Assembly (NCBI GenBank): GCA_023457325.1
Contig: JAEWLX010000036.1
Span: forward strand, 1 to 5,086
Reading direction: 5' to 3'
Length of the DNA stretch: 5,086 nucleotides
Source: Bacillota bacterium
Lineage (GTDB): Bacteria; Bacillota_I; Bacilli_A; RFN20; CAG-826
Shown here: positions 1 to 5,075 of the stretch, piece after piece
Numbering within the stretch: position 1 is the first letter of the stretch
How the letters are laid out: each line of letters begins with the position of its first letter
Notes under the pieces: model-generated
What the model saw: the letters and a program-made list of their open reading frames with translations, nothing else
Told to the model about the DNA's origin: nothing
Database searches by the model: none
Translations under genes and position numbers: made by a program

Positions 1-214
1 CTCCTAAATATGTTTCTTGACAGTCGAAACCCAACATTTGATAAATATGGCTACCCAAATATTCAGAAATGGTATTATATCGCACACTAAAAGGGGTCTT
101 TTTTTGAAATTTAAGCATATAAGGAAAGCCAGAAATGATTATTCCTAACTTTTTCTCTGAACCGCCGTATGCTTTTCCGCTTAATTCATAATTTGTGAAA
201 TCAAAATATAACAT
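1..214 (-). CDS. HipA/CtkA-like protein kinase, N-terminal part (runs off the left edge)
   Basis: The minus strand is open from an ATG at 214-212 to the window edge, giving 71 codons without a stop. The product begins MLYFDFTNYEL and contains KAYGG (residues 14-18), GIIISG (24-29), YMLKF (32-36) and SEYLGSHIYQMLG (50-62), ending near QETYLG. This pattern is what I recall from the N-terminus of HipA-like Ser/Thr kinases of Bacillota, related to Helicobacter CtkA. In these, the glycine-rich strand and the Lys of the xMLKF strand (here K35) contribute to ATP binding; the catalytic Asp and C-lobe would lie outside the window. Kinases of this family phosphorylate cytosolic proteins, and classical HipA acts as a toxin on glutamyl-tRNA synthetase; the target here is unknown. 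The ATG is chosen because it is the only usual start after the upstream in-frame TGA, and a weak AAGG lies eight bases before it. No hipB-like antitoxin gene precedes it; only a broken gene does. Family assignment is from memory of the motif pattern. Confidence 0.72.
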   Translation of the reverse strand, partial: MLYFDFTNYELSGKAYGGSEKKLGIIISGFPYMLKFQKKTPFSVRYNTISEYLGSHIYQMLGFDCQETYLG

Positions 215-232
215 TTTCCAAACCTTATCTAT

Positions 233-261
233 AGTATATGGGGCTCATAGTATTATTGCAA
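233..261 (-). promoter_or_regulatory. Sigma-A-type promoter for the HipA-like gene
   Basis: Read on the minus strand, TTGCAA (261-256) is followed after exactly 17 bases by TATACT (238-233), close to the TTGACA-N17-TATAAT consensus. Transcription would start near 226, only about 12 bases before the ATG at 214. The leader would therefore be very short and begin at or within the weak AAGG Shine-Dalgarno-like site (226-223). Confidence 0.55.
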
Positions 262-282
262 TAGGGTATGTTTTAATTTTTG

Positions 283-323
283 CGATATTCCCTCAATTTA
301 TATCGTTCAGATTGCGAATATCG
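283..323. repeat. 8-bp inverted repeat upstream of the HipA-like promoter
   Basis: CGATATTC (283-290) and GAATATCG (316-323) are perfect reverse complements separated by 25 bases, just upstream of the -35 element of the HipA-like gene. The position would suit a regulator-binding site, but short AT-rich inverted repeats also arise by chance. Apart from this and the promoter, I see nothing coding in 215-461. Confidence 0.3.
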
Positions 324-461
324 AATTTAATACGGGGCTTAAGTCAAAATAGTTATATGACAATCTCAATGTAACAAATCCATAAACAATTAATTACTGG
401 TAGGGAAAACGCTCATTATGGTGCAATGATATTTTCATCTAACAAGTTTATCCGCCTAATA

Positions 462-837
462 TTATGCTTTTGTATCTTTTAGAACCAAGCTAACAATTGT
501 TTCTACGTAGGCAGATACAAATGACAGGTTTGCTAAATTAACATTAAAGTTAGTTAAATAACGTGTTAAAAATCGCAATTCGTTTGTTTCTTTATCAATA
601 GCTGGAACAAATGGCTTTCCTTACTTTCCTTTCCAAAAGCAACTTTCTCCATTATTCGTGCCACCTTTTTCAATTAAGCCCTCTTTTAGTAATCTAGATA
701 ATTCTAATTCAATCGTGTTATAAGAAATATCTGGCCAGAAATTATGAATGTCTTCTTTCGCAATTTTTCCTAAAGTTTGTTTAATCGTTTCTTCAATTCT
801 TTCGGCGATTATTAAAATTTTTTGTTATATATAACAT
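462..837 (-). pseudogene. Broken gene with a winged-helix-like segment, family not recognised
   Basis: In one minus-strand frame, 824-624 is open and encodes 67 residues with protein-like composition, including AERIEETIKQTLGKIAKEDI, then FWPDIS, SRLLKEGLIEKGG and CFWKGK. The helix, 'PDIS.NTIE' and 'L.KEG.IEK.G' order resembles winged-helix DNA-binding segments such as those at the C-terminus of some Fic or AAA-type proteins. This open stretch has no ATG, GTG or TTG. An in-frame TAA at 623-621 ends it, but the same frame then continues for 52 protein-like residues (GKPFVPAIDKETNE... to ...LVLKDTKA) to a TAA at 464-462. An ATG at 837-835 lies in a different frame; removing one base from the A6 run (read on the minus strand) joins it as MLYITKILIIAERI. 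Frameshift plus stop therefore indicates a decayed gene of about 124 codons. Alternatively, two tiny real genes could be present, but the lack of starts and of ribosome-binding sites argues against that. Confidence 0.5.
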
Positions 838-890
838 TGATATCAATGATTACTTCGATAAACACGACTTTTGTTATTACTTCCACCTAC

Positions 891-909
891 AACCACCTTT
901 TTTGTGGTT
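891..909. repeat. Small hairpin in the gap between pseudogene and P-loop kinase gene
   Basis: AACCAC (891-896) and GTGGTT (904-909) can form a 6-bp stem with a 7-base loop. On the plus strand it is followed by TTTTCTT (the first T's overlap the arm), loosely terminator-like. On the minus strand, where the genes lie, no T run follows, so it is unlikely to end the kinase transcript. The rest of 838-966 holds no recognisable gene. Confidence 0.25.
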
Positions 910-966
910 TTCTTCACGAGTTAAAATCACATTATCCGACTATTCTGTTATTATTTGTTCAGTATT

Positions 967-1566
967 TTACAATTCGATAATTTCTCTTAATTTTGTATTA
1001 AGAAGGATGTAATCCACTTTGTCTAAATCTGTGACATCAACATCAATAACTGGACCATTTGAGGCAAAAGTACTAAATCCTCTCTCTTTGATGTCTTTAA
1101 GATATTGTTGATAAGTCTTTCTTGTTGGATCGTCTTTCTTGCTACCGGGTTTTTCTGGATAGCGATCATTAACGACATGACCGCGATGCCTATCGGTATG
1201 CAAATCTCGATTCGTAAATCTTTCGTAGATGGTTTTTGGCTCACCCGTTAGTCTTACAGTAATCGCTGTGTAATGATATTTATCTAATAAGATATCCAAA
1301 TGTTCAGTTAATGCATTTTCAAAATTATTATCTAGGATAAACATTTTGTTATGTTTCATTAATTCTTCTGCCGCAGAATACATCAATTCTGTTGCGGCAA
1401 TTCCTAAGCGAACTTTCTCTTCTCTACTATTAAATCCAAGTATATCAAAAAGAACTTCTTTGAATTCATCCTTAGAATAGATTGGAAGATCAAATTCTTG
1501 AGATATCTTATTCGCAAATGTGGATTTTCCACTTCCTGGCATGCCGGTTATCAATATGCAAAACAT
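967..1566 (-). CDS. Small P-loop kinase / AAA-type ATP-binding protein
   Basis: This 199-residue cytosolic protein has a Walker A motif at its very N-terminus, GMPGSGKST (residues 8-16), with K14 and S15 as the expected phosphate and Mg2+ ligands. SKDEFKEVLFDILG (31-44) matches the acceptor-binding region of the 'predicted kinase'/AAA_33 group. LDNNFE (78-83) sits at the strand that usually carries the second acidic residue. A basic lid-like segment follows, with R116, R120 and RHRGH (126-130). These features fit small ATP-dependent phosphotransferases related to adenylylsulfate, polynucleotide and zeta-toxin-type kinases; the substrate cannot be told from sequence. Length is normal and no key residue is missing. 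The ATG is chosen because the P-loop starts only seven residues in and no other usual start follows the upstream stop. No Shine-Dalgarno site is visible before it. The gene stands alone, 318 bases downstream of the M6 gene stop. Confidence 0.8.
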   Translation of the reverse strand: MFCILITGMPGSGKSTFANKISQEFDLPIYSKDEFKEVLFDILGFNSREEKVRLGIAATELMYSAAEELMKHNKMFILDNNFENALTEHLDILLDKYHYTAITVRLTGEPKTIYERFTNRDLHTDRHRGHVVNDRYPEKPGSKKDDPTRKTYQQYLKDIKERGFSTFASNGPVIDVDVTDLDKVDYILLNTKLREIIEL

Positions 1567-1581
1567 AATAATTATTTTTAT

Positions 1582-1610
1582 ATTATAAAGCAGAATCTTG
1601 CTTTGTTGAA
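1582..1610 (-). promoter_or_regulatory. Candidate promoter of the P-loop kinase gene
   Basis: On the minus strand a perfect TATAAT (1587-1582) lies 15 bases before the ATG at 1566. A weak -35, TTCAAC (1610-1605), lies 17 bases further upstream. Transcription would begin around 1575, leaving a leader of about ten bases and no room for a normal Shine-Dalgarno site, matching the absence of one. Leaderless-like translation is possible, but the -10 could be chance in such AT-rich sequence. Confidence 0.35.
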
Positions 1611-1658
1611 ATGCCTTTGTGAAATTTCAAAAATGCACATATGTTAGTGATTTAAACT

Positions 1659-1727
1659 AGGGGTTATCAAGAAATGTCGTTCAATGTGTTTGACTGGAAT
1701 AGTTTTTTGAAGTTTACCAGACATTAG
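1659..1727 (+). pseudogene. Remnant of a second M6-type metallopeptidase gene, inverted
   Basis: Plus-strand codons from 1659 read RGYQEMSFNVFDWNSFLKFTRH and then stop at TAG 1725-1727. NVFDWNSF is identical to residues 363-370 of the intact M6 peptidase on the other strand, and the G-x6-N spacing before it is the same. At DNA level 1689-1707 is a perfect 19-base match to the reverse complement of 2550-2568, with weaker similarity on both sides (about 27 of 33 bases by eye). The catalytic HExxH region and the rest of the gene are absent or unrecognisable, so this is a decayed fragment, not a gene. It is the only plus-strand coding signal in the window. The remainder of the 1567-1884 gap holds no feature I can name apart from the kinase promoter. 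Confidence 0.65.
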
Positions 1728-1884
1728 ATCTACTCAAGGGCGGGTAACGACGAGATCATCTTTTTCATTGATGAAAAGTGGTCGGCAAAAACATTTTCCT
1801 TGCCATTTTGATGACTCCTCTACATTCACTGAGCAAGTCCTAAAAGCCCCCATGTATAACTTTTTTATTTTTGGGTTTTGTTAA

Positions 1885-3660
1885 TTAGTTTTTCTCGACT
1901 GTTACTCGAGCCTCGGTCGCGCTGACATAGTCAAAATTGATAGTGTAAGGGAAAGCCGTCCCATCATTCATCGCCATCGCATTGCTTGATTTTTTCAGAA
2001 AGAAATTGTTGTAGGCACTAAAAGTGAAAGTATCGCCGGTCATAAATAAATCATCTTGGTTCAAACTATGTCGCTTACTACTAAGATCGCTACCAAAGGT
2101 ATCTTCTCCGCCTTCTTGAATGAGAGTAAGAAGTTTGAAATTATCAAACCCGGGGACTGACATATAGGCTGAAGCGTCATATGAGTTGTTCGCTCCGATA
2201 ACATGGTAGTTATAATCGCTGCTCTTTACATTATCAACGATTGAACCGCCTTCACCGGCACTATATTCTCCGCCACCGCTATTGTAACCATAGACTCTGG
2301 CATCGACGTGATAAAGCCTAATTCCACCTTGAGCAAGATTGCCCCAATTTCTCCAGTCTTTAACGTTATTGCCAACTCGCGCGAATAGTTCAATGAGAAT
2401 GTATTCGTCAAAAGCCGAGCCATTCCACGTTCCAGGAGTCGGAATTAAAAGACAATCGCCCGTCGCTGAGGCTGGTCGCAACGTGACGGTCGTGCTATTA
2501 TGTGAACCATCGACGACGATTGGCTTTGTCCAACCAACCGATAGTTTCGAAAAACTATTCCAGTCAAAAACGTTGTGCGATTGCATATCGGCGCCACCGA
2601 CATAGTTGCGAACGCTTTGTCCGTCGTCTGAATAATCATAATAATCTTGAAGACCAAAAATGTGGCCTTGCTCGTGAATCGAGGTAATCGCACTATTGAG
2701 ATGGTTAATCGCTGAGATTGAGTAAACATTCGCTACTGGTTGAGCAGGCGTGCCGCTCGTGTTACCAGTTTCATACATATGCGGCCAAAGAGGAGTAGCC
2801 CAATTAGTCGCATTGTAATTGGTGACTAAATGGACCGAATCTAGACATCCGTCTCCGTTCGTATCATATTCGCTCCAATCTTGGTTTGGATAATAATCTT
2901 CTATCCATGACACCGCTCGAGCGATGAGCGAAAATAACTTTCCATAAGTGGTGTCATTATCGATTGCACTCATTGTCAGAGCAGAACTGTTTTCGACATA
3001 TACATCGCTCACCATTCCAGCAATGTTCAATTGACCAAAAGAGGCTGTGTAGAAATAGTTTTTTAAAGACGCTACGCTAGAGGTCGATTCGCCAAAATAA
3101 TATCTAAAGATATTATCAAGTTTAGTGCTCGTCCAGTTCGAATAACTGCTCGCGCTTCCTGGTTGAAGTTCAATCGGTATGACAAGCATCTTTTGACTTC
3201 CTAAGGCTGGAGCGTAGTTAGTTTGGATATCCTCGCTTAAATAAGCGAGTTCATCAGGGACGTAAGCTCCACTTTTCACTTCGATAGTATAAGAAACACT
3301 GGTGGCAGTTTTATATTTGAGATTGATCGAGTATGTTCCGACTTTGTCGAATGCTTCATCGATTGAAAAACTTCCGCCATCTGGATCGATGAAACTTTCA
3401 AAAACAAAATCATCACTAAAAATATTTAGCGTCTGCTCAGTTTCTTGCTTTAATAAAGTTGCTTGAGCGTTTCCATACTTCCGATAAGTTTGTCCGATGA
3501 AATAGTCCGTATTGTCAGTGACCGCTAAAGTCTCCGCGGGGAGCGAAGAACTATCGCTTGTATTCGAGGTTTCATCGCTCACATTGAAGTTGCTATCACA
3601 ACTCGCGAGGAGCAAAGCCCAAATTAAGAAGGTTCCGGATTTAATTAATTTTTTATTCAT
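1885..3660 (-). CDS. M6-family metallopeptidase domain lipoprotein
   Basis: This 591-residue exported protease probably acts on extracellular proteins while anchored to the membrane outer face. It starts MNKK, followed by a hydrophobic segment ending in lipobox LAS-C21, a signal peptidase II site with Asp at +2. A Ser/Thr/Asp-rich linker (about 22-50) and an Ig-like beta domain (about 53-129) precede the peptidase. The peptidase shows QKMLVIPIEL (156-165), a YYFGESTSSV segment, SFGQLNIAG (207-215), an acidic loop DTNGDGCLD (266-274) like the Ca2+-type loop common in M6 proteins, and the zinc motif HEQGH (329-333) followed by FGLQDYYDY. H329 and H333 would bind zinc and E330 act as general base. 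Downstream, MQSHNVFDWNSF and GWTKP (376-380) and a late beta-rich region are typical of the family. Sampled lines average about 42% G+C against about 30% in the Fic gene, hinting at a different history. The start is supported by the signal peptide. No partner genes adjoin; a decayed paralogue fragment lies just downstream. Confidence 0.9.
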   Translation of the reverse strand: MNKKLIKSGTFLIWALLLASCDSNFNVSDETSNTSDSSSLPAETLAVTDNTDYFIGQTYRKYGNAQATLLKQETEQTLNIFSDDFVFESFIDPDGGSFSIDEAFDKVGTYSINLKYKTATSVSYTIEVKSGAYVPDELAYLSEDIQTNYAPALGSQKMLVIPIELQPGSASSYSNWTSTKLDNIFRYYFGESTSSVASLKNYFYTASFGQLNIAGMVSDVYVENSSALTMSAIDNDTTYGKLFSLIARAVSWIEDYYPNQDWSEYDTNGDGCLDSVHLVTNYNATNWATPLWPHMYETGNTSGTPAQPVANVYSISAINHLNSAITSIHEQGHIFGLQDYYDYSDDGQSVRNYVGGADMQSHNVFDWNSFSKLSVGWTKPIVVDGSHNSTTVTLRPASATGDCLLIPTPGTWNGSAFDEYILIELFARVGNNVKDWRNWGNLAQGGIRLYHVDARVYGYNSGGGEYSAGEGGSIVDNVKSSDYNYHVIGANNSYDASAYMSVPGFDNFKLLTLIQEGGEDTFGSDLSSKRHSLNQDDLFMTGDTFTFSAYNNFFLKKSSNAMAMNDGTAFPYTINFDYVSATEARVTVEKN

Positions 3661-3678
3661 AATGCTAAATACACTCTT

Positions 3679-3693
3679 TTGTTATTATAACAA
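3679..3693 (-). promoter_or_regulatory. Promoter -10 inside a palindrome, upstream of the M6 gene
   Basis: TTGTTAT and ATAACAA form perfect 7-base arms around one central base. On the minus strand the element contains TATAAT (3689-3684), about 23 bases before the M6 start codon. No good -35 is visible 16-18 bases upstream. A repressor bound to the palindrome would block the -10, but the element may simply be an AT-rich -10 that happens to be symmetric. The ribosome-binding site is weak (AAAGAG, about 13 bases from the ATG). Confidence 0.4.
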
Positions 3694-3720
3694 ATAGAAA
3701 ACCATCCTATACATAAATAA

Positions 3721-3740
3721 GAAGTAGATCACGCTACTTC
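3721..3740 (-). terminator. Hairpin, possible terminator between fic and the M6 gene
   Basis: GAAGTAG (3721-3727) and CTACTTC (3734-3740) form a perfect 7-bp stem with a 6-base loop. On the minus strand TTATTTAT follows, an imperfect T tract. It lies in the gap between the Fic gene and the M6 promoter, where it could stop read-through. Confidence 0.4.
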
Positions 3741-3808
3741 GGTTCGTCATCATTAATTGAGATGTTCTTTGTCAAAGTCGTTATAACGTGTTTATTTGTG
3801 TTTTCGAG

Positions 3809-3865
3809 CGGGCATCGCGTGATATGGGCCAATTTGTGTGTGTGTGTGGCTAAAAAACGGGCATC
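3809..3865. repeat. GC-richer non-coding patch with TG microsatellite and short direct repeat
   Basis: The 242-base gap 3661-3902 holds no gene I can recognise in either direction. Within it, CGGGCATC occurs twice (3809-3816 and 3858-3865), and seven TG units run from 3835 to 3848. The patch is visibly richer in G+C than the adjacent fic gene. It could be a remnant of inserted DNA; no function is evident. Confidence 0.4.
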
Positions 3866-3872
3866 TCGCCGG
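3852..3872 (-). terminator. Candidate intrinsic terminator of the fic gene
   Basis: On the minus strand, about 30 bases after the fic stop, CCGGCGAGATGCCCG (3872-3858) can fold into a short GC-rich stem with loop GAGAT and one bulged C. It is followed at once by TTTTTT (3857-3852). Position and T run suit a terminator, but the stem is only about four pairs. Confidence 0.35.
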
Positions 3873-3902
3873 TGATCGGACTGAATAAGTGACTTCGCGA
3901 TT

Positions 3903-4856
3903 TTAATCAACTTTATTATTACTTTTTAAAGGAACAAAGCACATCTTCAATAATTTTTTGATGTTTTCTATATCTTTGTCTTCATAATATCGAACTAGTT
4001 TACTTTTAAATTCTTCAACTTTTTCATAGTTAATAACTAATAATCCAAGTCCGTTGGCAATTAAGAAATGATTTGCAAAAATAACAGCAGTGCGTTTATT
4101 GCCATCATTATAGATTTGGGTTTTCATAAAATATAAACATAATTCAATGGCGGTATCCACTTTATTATTTGAATTATCAACAAGCTGATTTATATGCTCT
4201 TTCACATCCAATTCATGTGGAATAGGCGGGATATAGGAGGATCCCCCGATGGCGACAGAAACGTTCCTAATTCTACCACCATCTTGATAAAACCCTTCGT
4301 TGACTATTTTTGCGATATAGGAAGCTAGATAATAATCTGACTTATAGGCGGCAACATCTTTATTCAAGATAAATTCCCAAGCGTGTTTCAAATTGAGAAT
4401 CTTTTGAACATCTTCGGCTTTCATATTATTGACATTTCCGTTATCAATTATTGCTTCTGTGTCCGGAAATGTCGTTCCGACACCTTCTAAAATGGCTTGG
4501 TCATAAATAATTTGCTTCATATTAGCTCTGGCAAATTCAATGTTAAGAGCGACTTCGTCACTGATTTCGTTATCAATATATCCAAGCTGCGCCAATTCTT
4601 TATTGATTAATCTGATATCTTTTTTTAATTGTTTGGACTGAACATTGTTTCTCAGCAGTTGATTGTAAAGAGTGTCTGAAAACTCACCAACATAGGTTGA
4701 CGTTATTTTGTTTATGACTCGTTTCCTTATATATAAGTATTGCTTACCGGAAATAGTTTTGATCTCTGGTGTTCCGTCATATGGTAAAAGATTAAGTCGA
4801 GCTTGAGATTCCCCACGTTTACTAAGTAATTCTTGAATTTTTGAAAACTTATCCAT
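3903..4856 (-). CDS. Fic-domain protein with Gln in place of the catalytic His
   Basis: This is a 317-residue cytosolic protein. The N-terminal part (1-95) contains QARLNLLPYDG (18-28), YLYIRKRV (40-47) and a charged helical stretch (about 70-92), as I recall from a Fic subfamily common in Bacillota. QAILEG (120-125), followed by VGTTF, occupies the place of the inhibitory (S/T)xxxE(G/N) helix; E124 is kept, the S/T is Gln. The Fic flap appears as GGRIRNVSVAIGGSSYIPPIP (193-213, a span given for its R195, S206, Y208, PP pattern). The core motif is QIYNDGNKRT (247-256): DGNxR for the anion hole is intact, but the normal HxFxxGN His is Q247 and the Phe is Y249. Fic enzymes usually transfer AMP from ATP to a protein hydroxyl with that His as base, so ordinary AMPylation is doubtful. 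The ATG is fixed by a strong AAGGAG five bases upstream. The gene has its own promoter inside an inverted repeat. Target unknown. Confidence 0.88.
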   Translation of the reverse strand: MDKFSKIQELLSKRGESQARLNLLPYDGTPEIKTISGKQYLYIRKRVINKITSTYVGEFSDTLYNQLLRNNVQSKQLKKDIRLINKELAQLGYIDNEISDEVALNIEFARANMKQIIYDQAILEGVGTTFPDTEAIIDNGNVNNMKAEDVQKILNLKHAWEFILNKDVAAYKSDYYLASYIAKIVNEGFYQDGGRIRNVSVAIGGSSYIPPIPHELDVKEHINQLVDNSNNKVDTAIELCLYFMKTQIYNDGNKRTAVIFANHFLIANGLGLLVINYEKVEEFKSKLVRYYEDKDIENIKKLLKMCFVPLKSNNKVD

Positions 4857-4861
4857 AACAG

Positions 4862-4867
4862 CTCCTT
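4862..4867 (-). promoter_or_regulatory. Ribosome-binding site of the fic gene
   Basis: AAGGAG on the minus strand, five bases before the ATG at 4856. It is the only strong Shine-Dalgarno site in the window and fixes this start. It overlaps the proximal arm of the inverted repeat by two bases. Confidence 0.8.
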
Positions 4868-4908
4868 AGGGAACTTTGTGATTATATAATAACTGTTTTG
4901 TTCCCTAA
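4866..4908 (-). promoter_or_regulatory. fic promoter flanked by a 9-bp inverted repeat (candidate operator)
   Basis: TTAGGGAAC (4866-4874) and GTTCCCTAA (4900-4908) are perfect inverted copies separated by 25 bases. Between them lies ATTATATAAT (4881-4890), giving a minus-strand TATAAT (4886-4881). With 17-base spacing the -35 hexamer would be TTTAGG (4909-4904), inside the distal arm. The proximal arm covers the expected start of transcription and reaches the Shine-Dalgarno site. A dimeric or looping repressor bound to both arms would silence the gene, suggesting autoregulation or a separate regulator outside the window. Binding is inferred from symmetry only. Confidence 0.5.
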
Positions 4909-4949
4909 ATACAATGATAACAAAAGTAATTCATTTAGAGGTATGCTTA

Positions 4950-5075
4950 CTAATTATTTGTTTTATATTGCATCAAGACCACTGATTCAACATGCATTGA
5001 AAAGTTTTCGGGCTGACCTTTTTCAACGTTGTCGCAAGTTTTTGGGTATGTCTCAGCTAAGATTGATGGCTTTTT
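4950..5075 (-). pseudogene. Possible C-terminal remnant of a RumA/TrmA-type RNA uracil methyltransferase
   Basis: A minus-strand frame is open for 41 codons from 5075 to the TAG at 4952-4950, after a TAA at 5078-5076. It includes AETYPKTCDNVEKGQ and ends with NFSMHVESVVLMQYKTNN. HVESVVLM matches the C-terminal 'H.E.VVLL.R' pattern of TrmA/RlmD/RlmCD-family m5U methyltransferases, which contains the Glu thought to act as general base. The SAM-binding domain, the catalytic Cys region and an intact start are absent, so this is at most gene debris. The identification rests on one short motif and may be coincidental. I find no convincing gene on the plus strand of 4909-5086. Confidence 0.35.

Noticed and set aside
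818..827. Programmed ribosomal frameshift at the A6 run of the broken gene
   Set aside because: A AAA AAT looks like a -1 slippery heptamer, but the frame needed downstream is +1, and the -1 frame stops at once. A homopolymer indel is simpler.
1023..1244. 73-codon minus-strand reading frame
   Set aside because: It lies wholly inside the P-loop kinase gene in another frame and shows no family motif or ribosome-binding site.
2226..2729. Several 60-95-codon frames on both strands
   Set aside because: All overlap the intact M6 peptidase gene, whose conserved motifs and signal peptide settle the true frame.
3512..3697. 61-codon plus-strand frame across the start of the M6 gene
   Set aside because: It is antisense to the signal peptide and linker coding region and has no recognisable content.
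3835..3848. TG dinucleotide repeat as a phase-variation tract
   Set aside because: It lies over 50 bases downstream of the fic stop and over 170 bases upstream of the M6 start, outside any reading frame or promoter element, so slippage would have no obvious effect.
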